Origin: Anagrus nilaparvatae
Taxonomy: Eukaryota > Arthropoda > Insecta > Hymenoptera > Mymaridae
Length of the DNA stretch: 64,000 bases
Assembly (NCBI GenBank): GCA_022575985.1
Contig: JAKSXM010000132.1
Span: 14,942,001 to 15,006,000 of the forward strand
Direction: 5' to 3'
In this document: positions 1-10,114 of the stretch, piece by piece
Numbering within the stretch: the stretch's first letter is position 1
Layout of the letters: each line of letters opens with the position of its first letter
Notes under the pieces: generated by a model
The model's input: the letters and a program-made list of their open reading frames with translations, nothing else
Database searches by the model: none
Told to the model about the DNA's origin: nothing
Translations under genes and position numbers: made by a program

Positions 1-770
1 TGAGCTCGTTTACATCGAAGCCTAAAAATTATTTAAATAAAGAAAATATGTGAAATTTCCCTGGGAATCCGAATCTTACCTTGTTTAAATCGTTCGGAGT
101 CATTTAGAGCGGGAAAATTCAAAATAACTGCTGAAAAATGAGAAAAATTTAGGAAAATTCACGATTTTTCGGTTATTTTAGGGTCTAGGAAGTTCGATCG
201 CATCTAGGTTGATATGGCATCCGAAAATATATATAAAAACACGCTTTTCCTGAGAAGCTCAATAAAAAATTCGGATATACAATTTTTCTGTAGTTTCCGT
301 AATATACCCTGTGAATTTATCGATTTTCTAGCTCCCCGTGTAGGAATTTTCAAAAACTAATGGCATGACTGGATTCCTGAGGAAATTTTACTATAGTACC
401 TCTTTTTTCATTATTTTTAATGATTTCCAGAAGGAATGGCACATAAAAGAAGAATGGGTGGCTGAGGAAAGATGAAAACGTCTTTTTTTTTCAAAAATTC
501 GCCCTGGGCTTAGTTTTCAATATTAAGGGCTAAAATTTGGGGACATAGTCCATTTTGGATAGGTAGTTGGCAAAAAAAAGTTTTTAGTCGGTTTCAGCGA
601 CCCGACCTGGAAACTTTTGCTGAATTCACTAAGAATCACTCTTATAAAATTGAAAATAAAAATGAAAAAAAAATATATGTAGGTTAGGAAAAAATGATAA
701 ATATTCTCGAAAATCTGAACATTGTCACACTGAAACAAAATACTTCTTGACGTTTTTTTTTAAATTAAAA
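1..770. other. AT-rich leader, no gene recognised
   Basis: No coding exon is supported here. A 71-codon open frame on the minus strand (523-738) is low-complexity and has no family resemblance. The segment abuts a pogo/Tigger-like terminus at 771-880 and may be the decayed interior of that transposon. The missing first exon of the downstream F-box/FIST gene could lie here unrecognised or left of the window. Confidence 0.4.
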
Positions 771-880
771 CCGCGGATAACAAGAATTTTCCCGCGGAAA
801 ACAAGGGATTGGATATTTTGGTCCTACCGCGGATACGGTAAATCGCGGATAATAAAACCGCGGATAACGAGGGATCCCTG
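771..880. mobile_element. pogo/Tigger-like transposon terminus
   Basis: Repeated CCGCGGATAA motifs end in GAGGGATCCCTG followed by TA (881-882). Read in reverse the end is CAGGGATCCCTCGTTATCC, which resembles termini of pogo/Tigger-type Tc1-mariner elements that insert at TA. The opposite terminus was not found, so this is a truncated or left-extended copy. Its edge coincides, within about 5 bp, with the start of the DNA shared with the second F-box/FIST copy, so it may have cut off the upstream part of the first copy. Confidence 0.6.
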
Positions 881-981
881 TATAAAAAAACTTACAACCT
901 AAGTGCATGAAACTTGTTTACTACAGCTGAGTGATAGATATAATGCTTAAATGTTCGGCAGCATTTTGAAACAATTTACTA

Positions 982-1438
982 CCTTTGGAGTACCAAATTA
1001 CACCAAACGGTTATAAATAAGTTTATTATGTTAAAAAAATATGCCGACTAACCTTCTTTCATGCCAATAGGCTTTCTTGGCCTAGAAACGCAGAGCTACA
1101 TAATATAAAACAGGTTTTTTTTAGAAATTTTTAATGTAACGCTAACACCTTACAATTTAACCAAAACACTTCTGCTTAGTCCCATTGTTTTGGTGTATGC
1201 GTCACCTTTTAAGTCTCGCGAATCGCAATTTTTGATCGCTAATTCTTTCACTTGTGAGGTCTTAGTGTTTCATTGAAAATTTTCAAATAGCCCTATTTTA
1301 TTACATTGATCCCTGCGTTTCTAGGACCAGAAGGCCCATTGGCATGAACGAGGATAGTAGGCAAATTTCAAAAAAATAATAATTTCATCCATAACCATTT
1401 GGTATAATTTGGTGTTCCAAAGAAAGTGAACTCCCCTT
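982..1438. mobile_element. Foldback MITE upstream of F-box/FIST copy 1
   Basis: The two ends are inverted repeats. CCAAATTACACCAAACGGTT at the left matches the reverse complement of the right end near 1398-1418. Inner arms TTCATGCCAATAGGC (about 1059) and its complement (about 1335) also pair. The right end (CTCCCCTT at 1431-1438) and the interior around CCTAGAAACGCAG resemble the larger foldback element at 4536-5456, so both belong to one family. The outer left terminus is eroded. The element stops about 70 bp before a splice acceptor. Confidence 0.65.
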
Positions 1439-1510
1439 ATAAGTTTCGTTTCAACCCCCTGATTCGGACATATTTCATGTTAATAGTTCATTTATTTTTT
1501 CATATCACAG

Positions 1511-2993
1511 ATTATCAGTATCTACTGGACAAAATATTACGAAGCACGAATTTGATGGAGAAAATATTGAAAATAATGATTTGGAAACCGAATTACCCTA
1601 CAGAGCAATGTATGATTCAATGGATGTAATTTTAAAAAATGTTGGTACGAAGGATTTAATTTGCACTGCAAGAGTTTGTGTGTAAGTTTTATTATTTATT
1701 TTATTATAACATTAAAAAAATAAAAACAAATTTATAATTTTATTTCTATAAGACACTGGAATTCTGAAGCTAAAAGAGAATTTTTGAAAAGACCAATTCA
1801 AGTATTACCTGTTAAAGTACCAAACGAGAATGATAGAAATACTAATAAGATAATTGATATTAATTTTAATGAAACATATATGAATTTATTGAAAGACAAA
1901 CCATTTTATTCATTCATTTTTATTGACTCAGCTTTGCCTCAAAGTTTAAGAAACGATAATTATTGTACTACTTAAGATTAACCAATTTTACTTAATTATT
2001 GAATAAAATACTAAAACATTTAATTTTTTTTAGTCCTTAATATTTTTCAATCAAGTCAGTTCACGTATAACTTAATTGAAGTTAATAATATAATTTTTAA
2101 TGAAACTATAATTCATGGTGCAAATAAGGCAGCTTTGCAATTACTTATCCAACAGAATAGCGCTGTAAATTTAAAGGTTCATAAGTTTCTTAATGAGACA
2201 GCAATTGAAGATTACACAAGATTTTTAATTGAAGGAGATTTAGGTAGATTAGTACGTAGAACAACCTTTATAGATGAAATCATTGATTCCTTAATCACCA
2301 AGGATGATGTACCTAATACTTTAATATTTTTTACAAATTTTGATAATAAAGCTAAATTTTCGAGTCATGTTGATTTTTCTTATGGGATTGTTCAAAAATT
2401 TAAACAGTAGTATAATTTGTTAAGAAAATTAGTAAATAAACAAAGTGAACAAATAAAAAAAAATTTTTATAATTTTTAGATACAACTTAACCGGAAAAAT
2501 TACATTATGGGGTGGAAATGTGAATTTAAAAAGCAGCTACAAAGATTACAATCAATTGAATATACTTGATAATCATTTTCTCATTGCACGATTGTCAGGC
2601 CCTAATCTTCGTAGCTGGTCTATTGCAATCCCTAGTGTATTATCATCTAAAAAAACAGAAACAGCATTAGAAAATTTTAAAAAGTCTTTAAAACTCAAAT
2701 CCAAGACATTCGCATTTGCCTTGATACCAAGTTTTTCTGCTGAGTCTTATGAAAAAAAATTATCTTATACGCAAGTATTTAGAAACATGTTTCCATCAGT
2801 AGAATTAGTAAGCTTTTATGTCAAACAAGAATTACCTACTTATTCAGTAAACATTAATAATCCAAGTGAGTATAATATGCAACTAAAATGATAAATTGGT
2901 AAAATTTATCGATTAATAATTTTCAATATTTCAGGTTTTAAATTTTTTTCGTACGGAGGGCATGTATCATATTTGATTATAACCCATGATTAA
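1511..2993 (+). CDS. FBXO22-like F-box/FIST protein, copy 1 (5' partial)
   Basis: Five exons are visible: 1511-1681, 1753-1964, 2034-2406, 2480-2865 and 2935-2993. The introns are about 70 bp and GT-AG, and the frame is open throughout, giving about 400 residues. Most boundaries are clear (GTAAGT at 1682, GTGAGT at 2866); the donor after 1964 (GTACTA) is weak, with GTTTAAG about 20 bp upstream as the alternative. An F-box spans exon 1/2: LPYRAMYD, then ILKNVGTKDLI, ARVCV and HW. The last two exons match the FIST-C part of FBXO22, with LWGGNV, a central LSGP...ENFKK segment, F-RNMFPSVEL and the terminal FFSYGGHVSYLI. FBXO22 family proteins are substrate adaptors of SCF (SKP1-CUL1) ubiquitin ligases. 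The visible exon begins in codon phase 2 with residues that continue a signal peptide in copy 2, but its own first exon is not seen and is probably left of the window. An AATAAA follows at 3035-3040. Confidence 0.72.
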
Positions 2994-3040
2994 TTAATTA
3001 TGAGAATTAACTATTTCTTTCTTGTATCTTATTGAATAAA

Positions 3041-4535
3041 GTAATATGAAGTAATTTAAAAGATTGTTGTTTCCAATTTTTTGACTTTCTTTTTTATTAA
3101 ATAGCGTAAGCTACTGTTGATTGCTGCAAATACATTTGTTTTAAGATATACCTTGTTTCAAAAGAGTTTTACAGACACGTTATACAAATTATTATTACAA
3201 TTCATCAGAATATTTTTTGTCAATTACTTAAATACATTAACGTAAACATCTCAGAAGCATAAAAAATTTTTATTGCTAAATTTTACAGAAATATCGACCT
3301 TATAGGTCAAGATTAAAAAAAATTCATCTTTCATTTATTTATTTTGTGCAATGTTTCATTTCGAGACCAACCTCATTAGACTAAAAATTTATTAAACATT
3401 AAGAATTTTAAATTTTTGTGATTTTACACGTAAAAAAAGTATAATACAAACTAAACGCATTACATTGTTGAAATGAGTTTAACATTTTAAGTTGTTGGAT
3501 GGAATGATTAAACGTTGAATTGTCAAAAAGTTCCACCAGCTCTAGTACCTGAGGTCATCATCAATATATTTATACATCTACAACATTTATTTACCAACCA
3601 GCAACTTAAGTATTAAAATACCTGGAGGACTCAATATCCCCAGGATAAAACTTATTTATATTTATTTATTATTTACGTATCCCGAATCAAACCTCAGGAT
3701 ACGTAACAGAAATTGGCTGCCCAAGTGGAAAAATGGTTTGAAATAACATTAGCATATTCCCTATCAAGTTAATTTTTTATAATTTTTATGGCAAAAAAAG
3801 GATTTCGCTTTTGCCAAAAAGAAAAAAAATGAACATAAAACAAGATAAGTTTGAAATTTTTAATCACGACATCACTGAAATTAAAAAAAAGAAGTCAACA
3901 AAGTATAACTGTATTGATTAAATATAAAATTGGAATCAAGGAAAAAACCAGCTCTAGTAATTAAAAAAAAATCAAGACCATTGAAAACAATTTAAGCCGT
4001 TATACCACAACATTGCCAACAAGAAGGATACAAGAGGGATTGCCAACAATCAGGATACAGTTTGATGTGACCATATTTCTTGTCAATCAAGCTGTTTTAA
4101 GCAGTTCACCAACTAATTTGGACACCGATGGATGGATTGATTTTCCTCATTGTGTCTCCGATATTGTAAATACTCTTTTAATTATAAATTTTTTTTAGAA
4201 TAAAGTATCTAACAACTTAATTTACCTAGAATAAAAATTTTAAAATTATAATGTATATTTATAAACACTGCGCCGCTTAGGAACACACTGCTCCGTTTTA
4301 TGAACACTCGCGTAAAAATCGGAGTTTAAAGAGTTCGTCTTATTTTAATTAATACAACTTTAACAATTATTTTAGATTTAAAAATCATTAAGAAAAATAT
4401 TTTTGAGTCTTTACTAAATACATATCAATAAAAAAAGTTTTAAAAATTAAATAATATTTTTACTACAGAACTTAAGCCGCGCCATCATGGGGTTTCTCCC
4501 CTAAACAAAATCTTCACTCTGTTTGAATCAACTAA
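3041..4535. other. 3' flank and 1.1 kb insertion unique to copy 1
   Basis: The first part, to about 3425, is homologous to the 3' flank of copy 2. From there to 4535 the DNA is absent from copy 2 and has no recognised coding content. A 61-codon frame at 4013-4198 resembles nothing I know and lacks a gene context. Confidence 0.4.
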
Positions 4536-5456
4536 CAAGGGGAGACCGGAAACTTTGGGTCGCCAAATTACGATCTATAGTTATGGATGACTTTAATATA
4601 TTGAAAAGACACCCAAGATACCCTCCGTTTATTTCAACGCGCCTTCTAGGCCTAGAGAGGCAGGGCTCAATGTCATAAAATAGGATTTTTAGACAATTTT
4701 CAAAATGTCTCATTGCATGTCGATCAAAATACTTCCGGTTAGTCTTATTTTTTTCGTAAAAGTACCATCTTTGAATTCCTGTCACCCGCAGTACTCCAGT
4801 ACCCATTCTCTCATCGCTATAGTCAATAAACCAAATGCCAATTTTTGGTCCGAAATGGCCAATTTTTGAATTGTTGCTAAAATTGCAATTTTTGACGAAA
4901 ATGAGTTTTACTGTTCTCAAAAATTTTGTACAAGTTCCAAGTTTCCAAAAATTTTTTACTCAATCCTATAGCTTTAGATGTTTCCGAGATATGACTCCAC
5001 AAAGTTAGTGATAAAATATGATTTTTTATAAAAAACTTTAATTTTAGACTCTGTCTTTAAATTATCATATCTGCTAAATGAGTAATCGAAAAGAAGTGAG
5101 TAAAACATTTTTTGAAACTTAGAGCTAATACAAAATTTTTGAGACCTGCAAGACCTATTTTTATTGCAAATTTCAATTTTGGCAGCAATTTAAAAATTGG
5201 TAATTTTGGTCTGAAAATGGGCATTTGGTTTAACAACACACATAACACATCCACATAACACAAACATTTAAACTCGCAATCACTAAGGACGAAAGACCTT
5301 ATAAAAAAAGCCACATAGTAAATCTAGAAAAAACTAAAAAAATCATACAACAAGCATAACAAACAAGAGATAAAAGCAAAGCCTTACATCTCTCACAAAA
5401 ACCAATACCAACTATAGATTATCATTTGGCGACCCAAAGGCTCCGGTCTCCCCTTG
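4536..5456. mobile_element. 921-bp foldback element with TAA target duplication
   Basis: The termini are near-perfect inverted repeats of about 48 bp starting CAAGGGGAGACCGG, and TAA flanks both sides (4533-4535 and 5457-5459). The inverted homology runs inward nearly to the centre: about 4850-4900 pairs with 5165-5210, so the DNA could fold into a hairpin over 400 bp long. There is no transposase. A 3-bp TAA duplication fits the PIF/Harbinger superfamily, which is inferred from the target site only. Open frames inside (4528-4920 and 5057-5314, minus) are shadows of the palindrome. Confidence 0.75.
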
Positions 5457-5459
5457 TAA

Positions 5460-7653
5460 GTAACTATGACAATTTAACAAATACTTTGTTGGCATATTTT
5501 AACAAATTTATTTGTCAATAAAATATAGACTTTTTTTCCGCGTATTGTTGGTTAAAACACAAAAAAACCCGAAGATTTTTATTTTTTAGTTTATTTGTAA
5601 AATTAAGTAAAAAAAAATAATAAATAAATTATTTTATAATATCACGAAAAAGTTATAAAAACATAAATTTAATTTTAAAACGTGAAGTAAATTTAATTCG
5701 CTAATGTTTTAAGATTATATTAATTTCAAAAATAAACTAATTTTTTTATTGTATTATTAATTATATAATAAAATGAAATATATCATCGCATTACTACTAA
5801 TGCAACTCGATATGTCTTCATAAAAAAAGTTCAATCTCTTCTGTTTTTAATTAAAAAATCAAAAACTTTTATTAAATCTATCATTTAGGCCTTTATTACT
5901 AAATTTTCTTATGTTTAAGATTTTAGAACTTACAAATAATCAAGGCAAATCCTTTAGAGTAACTAAAAAATTGATTTGTAAAGTTTGGGCAGCTGAGCTA
6001 TACAGCAGTAGAAATACTGCATTTTGATTTTAAAAAATCCAAAATTCCTGTTTATATCCATCGGTTGAAATTTTTTTCGTTTATTTGTATGTCGTAGATG
6101 TTATAACTAACTAATAGATAAGACAAAAACATCAGAGGATCTGTAAATAAAGATTTTCAAAATTTTAGGCACCTTCCCTTGAGGTCTGAAAAACTGCGTT
6201 TTTTACGTAAAAACGCAAAAATCTTTTGGGTATCCATAGCCAAATCCTTGAACACTTACATTTTTATGTTCCTGGGGGATCAAGGATCCTGGAAATCGGG
6301 GTCATAGCGATGTACCTCCAAAAAAAGTTTTTTTTATTTAATTTTACAAGTTGAATAAATTGTACTTTAATTAGCTTAAAATAACTTTGTATTGTATTTT
6401 TGAAGAAAGTTTTAAATCACTGATAAAAACTAGTTTATTTAAAATTTTACCACATCTGTTTGTTTTTGGATTACAACCACACGTTACTCCAGTTAAAGCG
6501 ATACCTGCTGTTTTTGAACAAAACTTGTTAGTCTCTACAGGCTAAAAAATATTTTTATTTAAATTTAGAAAAAATGTTATATTTACGACTCGTTACGGTT
6601 TTGCCTCAGAAGGTAGTTTACGTTCGATATGGTCCATTCTTTACTTTTATGGACACGATTCGTAAATATATTATTTATTTATTAAAATAAGTTTTATAAA
6701 AAATAAAGAGCTAAACAGTTGAGAAATTGGTTAATTTTAAAATGTTTATTTAATGTTATGATAAATGTAAATTTACCTGCTGAAATAATGCTGCAGTAAC
6801 TTGCTACTACCAAAATTAATAGAAAAAATGTTAAGACTTTCAAGATTCTTATTACCTTACTTTTCGTTTATGAATTATTATTTAAATTAATTTCATATTT
6901 TCATAGGCTTTAATTCGTTTGATATTTGAGTTTCCTCATTATTAAATTTGATAATTCTTATTTATTTTAAAATAATGAAATACAATTAAATATTTACTAT
7001 TTGCAATTAATTGCGGAATAATAAGATTTATTCAAATAATTTTTCCTTATAGGCGTTAATAAAAAACGAAGAATTTAGAAGAAAATTTTATTTATACGTT
7101 TTGTTACACTGGAAATTTTTTTATATTTTTAAACATATTAATTTACTTTTAAATATATATTCAGGTCAAAAAATCGCACTAAATTATCGAAAACCTAAGG
7201 TTTTTTATTTGAGGCACGATCCTTTATTAACCCCCACCTATTCAAATCTCTATGAATATGAGTTGTTCTTGAGACTTTCTTTTTCAATTTTAGGTTTTCA
7301 AATAATTTTTTGAAAATTTCTTTGGTAACCCAAGCCCTTTTGTTCGATTTTTAGTATATTGGCAAGTTATCTTGCTGTATCATATCCTTTATCCAAATCA
7401 ACATATTTTCCATTGTTTCGAAATTTTCTAAAAAAAAATTATAAAAAATTTAATTTAACGCAATAATTTTAAAATGGACACAGTTTTAATTTATTTATAA
7501 TATATGAATTTAATCAATCATGTAACTATTTTTTTTAAATAGAATTTTAATAAAAAGCGATAATTATGTACAAATTATAAAAATACAAAATACTGTTGAA
7601 ACGTTGCGCAACATTTATGCATTATACCCAGCCCTCAGCTTCAGTAAACATGT
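5460..7653. other. AT-rich DNA between the paralogues
   Basis: About 5535-5765 is the displaced right end of the duplicated block, matching 17220-17450. The rest has no supported gene. A short inverted repeat lies at about 6577-6670 (ATATTTACGACTCGT against ACGATTCGTAAATAT). The 70-codon frame at 7101-7313 has no recognisable similarity. Confidence 0.4.
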
Positions 7654-8008
7654 CGAGGGGCTATCGTCTTGGAAATCACAAATTTGATTTTTTTTGATTT
7701 TTTTTGATTTTTCGTGATTTTTTGTGATTTTTTTTGGTAAAAACCGCTAAATATTATATTGAATAGTAAAAAATAGATTTTTGAGGTCTAGGATGAATTA
7801 TAAGGCTAAAAAACGCCAAAAATCTTGAAAAATCACGAAAAAAATCACAAAAAATCACAAAAAATCGCGAAAAATCATTACAAGACGGAAATAAACCATC
7901 TCAACTAGTAAAGATTCATGATTGAGGTACAAACAAGCCAAAATCAGAAAAAAATCAAAAAAAATTTTTTTAAATCAAATTCGTGATTTCCAAGACGGTA
8001 GCCCCTCG
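7654..8008. mobile_element. hAT-like MITE with 8-bp target duplication
   Basis: The terminal inverted repeat is CGAGGGGCTAYCGTCTTGG, continuing AAATCAC. AAACATGT flanks both sides as an exact 8-bp target duplication (7646-7653 and 8009-8016). The interior is made of GATTTTTT-type runs on one arm and their complement on the other. There is no coding capacity. An 8-bp duplication is typical of hAT elements and also occurs in P and some Merlin elements, so the superfamily is inferred. Confidence 0.78.
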
Positions 8009-8259
8009 AAACATGTTTCATACATTTAATTTTTATTTACAAAAACCAGTTATAAGTTTTTTTTCATTAGTTTAAAGTATTGAAACTACTTTCTGTTAAA
8101 TTAAGAACAAAATAATACATATTATCAGATTCCTTTTTCTATTTTGAAATTAAAACTTTAGTTTTCTGAGTATTTATTTAACATAAAGTTCTTGATCATT
8201 TTTAAGTTAATTTAGAGTAAAAATGTTTAAATAAACTAAAAAAAAAAACGTTTGCTGCT

Positions 8260-8511
8260 GCTGAAATTTTGGTTGTGGCAGTCGAATTTATTATTTTAAA
8301 TAGTTGCAAATAAAAACGAAAAAAAAGTACGTATTCATAAAAACAATTTTTTTTTGGTTAAAAAATTTTTTTTAAGTCCCACCATGTCAAGGTACTGGAA
8401 TTTTGAATAAGTATAACTCATTTATTTAAAATTTTCTTAAATTTTTAAGACCTTTACGATCATCTGAAGGAAAAACAAAAAAAAAATTGGCTGCCACAAC
8501 TGAAATTTTTG
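8260..8511. repeat. Inverted-repeat element, GGTTGTGGCAG arms
   Basis: TGAAATTTTGGTTGTGGCAG at the left pairs with CTGCCACAACTGAAATTTTT at the right, about 225 bp apart. A similar pair with the same core lies at 59078-59245, so this looks like a dispersed MITE family. No clear target duplication was seen. Confidence 0.45.
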
Positions 8512-8991
8512 ATCGCTATGCTACACCTATTATTAATAAAAATCATGATATTGTACAATGACTACATGATCTGGTCCAATATAGTATAAGAGCCTGATAT
8601 ATTATGGTAAACAGTATGTGTGAGTATGACAGCTGAATTTTTGTTAAGAGATAACCAAGGCCAAAGCATGCTCACCTTCTGTGGAAAATTTTTTTGGCCG
8701 TGGGGTCTGGGAAAAGCTATAGATCATCCGCGGAATAGTCTAGATTTTTAGATTTGGCCAAAAAATAATCAGCTTGCATTTGATATTTTTTGGTATGTCA
8801 TGTAGATTTATCCTAAAAACCAGTTCTACCAATTTATTCAAACTTCTTTTATCATCCAAATATATCACCAAATACATTGTCATAGCAAATAATGACATCT
8901 TGGATTCAAAACTTTAACCACTGGATGAATATCATAACAGTTGAAACTCAGAAAATACGCAATAATTTTTTCATGAATAATTACGTGTTAA

Positions 8992-9708
8992 GGTACCAAC
9001 TCCGTGAATGGCAGTGTTTTTTAATGACTTTTTAAAATTGATTTTTCTCAAACAGTATATTTATTAAACATTTCAAATTTTATACAGTGTTTATTAAAGG
9101 TTTAAACCATACAAAAAAAATTTTTTTTTTCGATTTCCTTTTTTTGGCTTTTGTATAGGTGGCGTTAAAGTTGCGCCGAAAAAAAAAGTAAGCTCCATTG
9201 CGGACAGTTAATCTCCGGATTGGCTCATCTCAAAAAAAAAAAAAAAATCCATTATTAGTAAGGTTTCTTACAAGCCAATCGACCAGAAAAAAAAAAATGC
9301 AAAAAGAAAAATTTTGACAAGAGTTTAAAAAAAAAATGCGAAAATGGACCACGTTTTTAGCCCTTTCTCCGATAAAAAGAGCTATAAAAAAAAAAAAATT
9401 TTTTTTTTCTGGTCGATTGGCTTACACAATTAGTCAACAAATAAAACAAAAACACTTTTTTCCAAATCGGTCGTGCCAATTCCGAGATTAACTGTCAGCA
9501 GTGTAAGTAGTTTCGAGTAAATCGAGTTTAAAGTTTTACTCACCTGCGGTGATACACGGTTACGCGCTCCTTATATCCCGTTTTTGACACATTTATAGAT
9601 CGAATTTAAAAAAAATATTTTAACATGATATACTTGAATATATTTTCTATCGATTAAAGAAAAAAAAATTTTTTTGATTTTGGAAATTTTATTCACGGAG
9701 TTGGAACC
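8992..9708. mobile_element. TTAA-flanked MITE (piggyBac-like target)
   Basis: TTAA stands on both sides (8988-8991 and 9709-9712). The inverted ends read GGTACCAACTCCGTGAAT and its complement with one mismatch. Inside is a second inverted pair: GACAGTTAATCTCCGGATTGGC near 9200 against its complement near 9470-9495, and a CAATCGACCAG pair near 9282 and 9408. TTAA duplication is diagnostic of piggyBac-type transposition. No transposase is present. Confidence 0.68.
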
Positions 9709-9712
9709 TTAA

Positions 9713-10031
9713 ACATCACATTTAAATTTGAATTAACTAAATAACGAGCTTAATAAATAAGTTTAAATCGTGAGGAAATTCTTTTTAACTTAATTTATAA
9801 AATATAGAATATAGTTGTATTTTATTTATTTTGTTTTATCGAAAAATTTTACATGATATCATAGTCTAAGTTTATTTAAATTATTTTATTGGTGAAATTC
9901 TATCAATAATTATTTTATATTGCATTTCTATTATTTAATATACTTTTAAAAATTTTAATTTTCATTTTTTAATATATAAAAATTTATAAAAAATTTAATT
10001 TTATTGTTATTTATTTCTACTGTTTTTTTAG
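9713..10031. other. AT-rich 5' flank of F-box/FIST copy 2
   Basis: No gene is seen. The stretch ends in a pyrimidine tract plus AG at 10030-10031, which could be the acceptor of a 5'-UTR intron just ahead of the proposed start codon. The promoter was not identified. Confidence 0.35.
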
Positions 10032-10058
10032 ATATCCTCTTCTAAATAACTAATTAAT

Positions 10059-10114
10059 ATGGATGGATTAAATTTAATTAAATTTAAATTAATAACTGTA
10101 TTTATTTTTCAAAT
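10059..10114 (+). CDS. Signal-peptide exon 1 of F-box/FIST copy 2
   Basis: The ATG at 10059 opens an 18-codon exon, MDGLNLIKFKLITVFIFQ, that ends in a consensus GTAAGT donor in phase 2. That phase is what the exon at 15309 needs. Joined, the N-terminus has a basic n-region (K8, K10), a hydrophobic core ending around VSTA, and an A25/Q26 cleavage site with small residues at -1 and -3. The total length then divides evenly into codons (418 residues plus stop). The link across 5.2 kb is a prediction from phase, order and peptide logic. Confidence 0.6.

Larger units (their letters stand above)
885..3425 (+). repeat. Segmental duplication, copy 1
   Basis: This block, which carries the first F-box/FIST gene, matches 10363-10500 plus 15105-17220 in the same order, with the second copy interrupted by transposons. 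Homology covers upstream DNA, a MITE, all five exons, the introns and about 430 bp of 3' flank. It resumes at about 5535-5765 here and 17220-17450 there, so copy 1 gained roughly 2.1 kb between 3425 and 5535. Exon lengths are identical between copies, so the duplication is tandem and fairly young. Confidence 0.85.

Noticed and set aside
523..738. 71-codon minus-strand open frame
   Set aside because: Poly-T driven F/Y/I-rich reading with no domain, splice support or conservation.
4013..4198. 61-codon plus-strand frame
   Set aside because: Lies in DNA absent from the second gene copy and resembles no family.
4528..5314. Minus-strand frames of 130 and 85 codons
   Set aside because: They fall on the two arms of the foldback element at 4536-5456 and are shadows of it.
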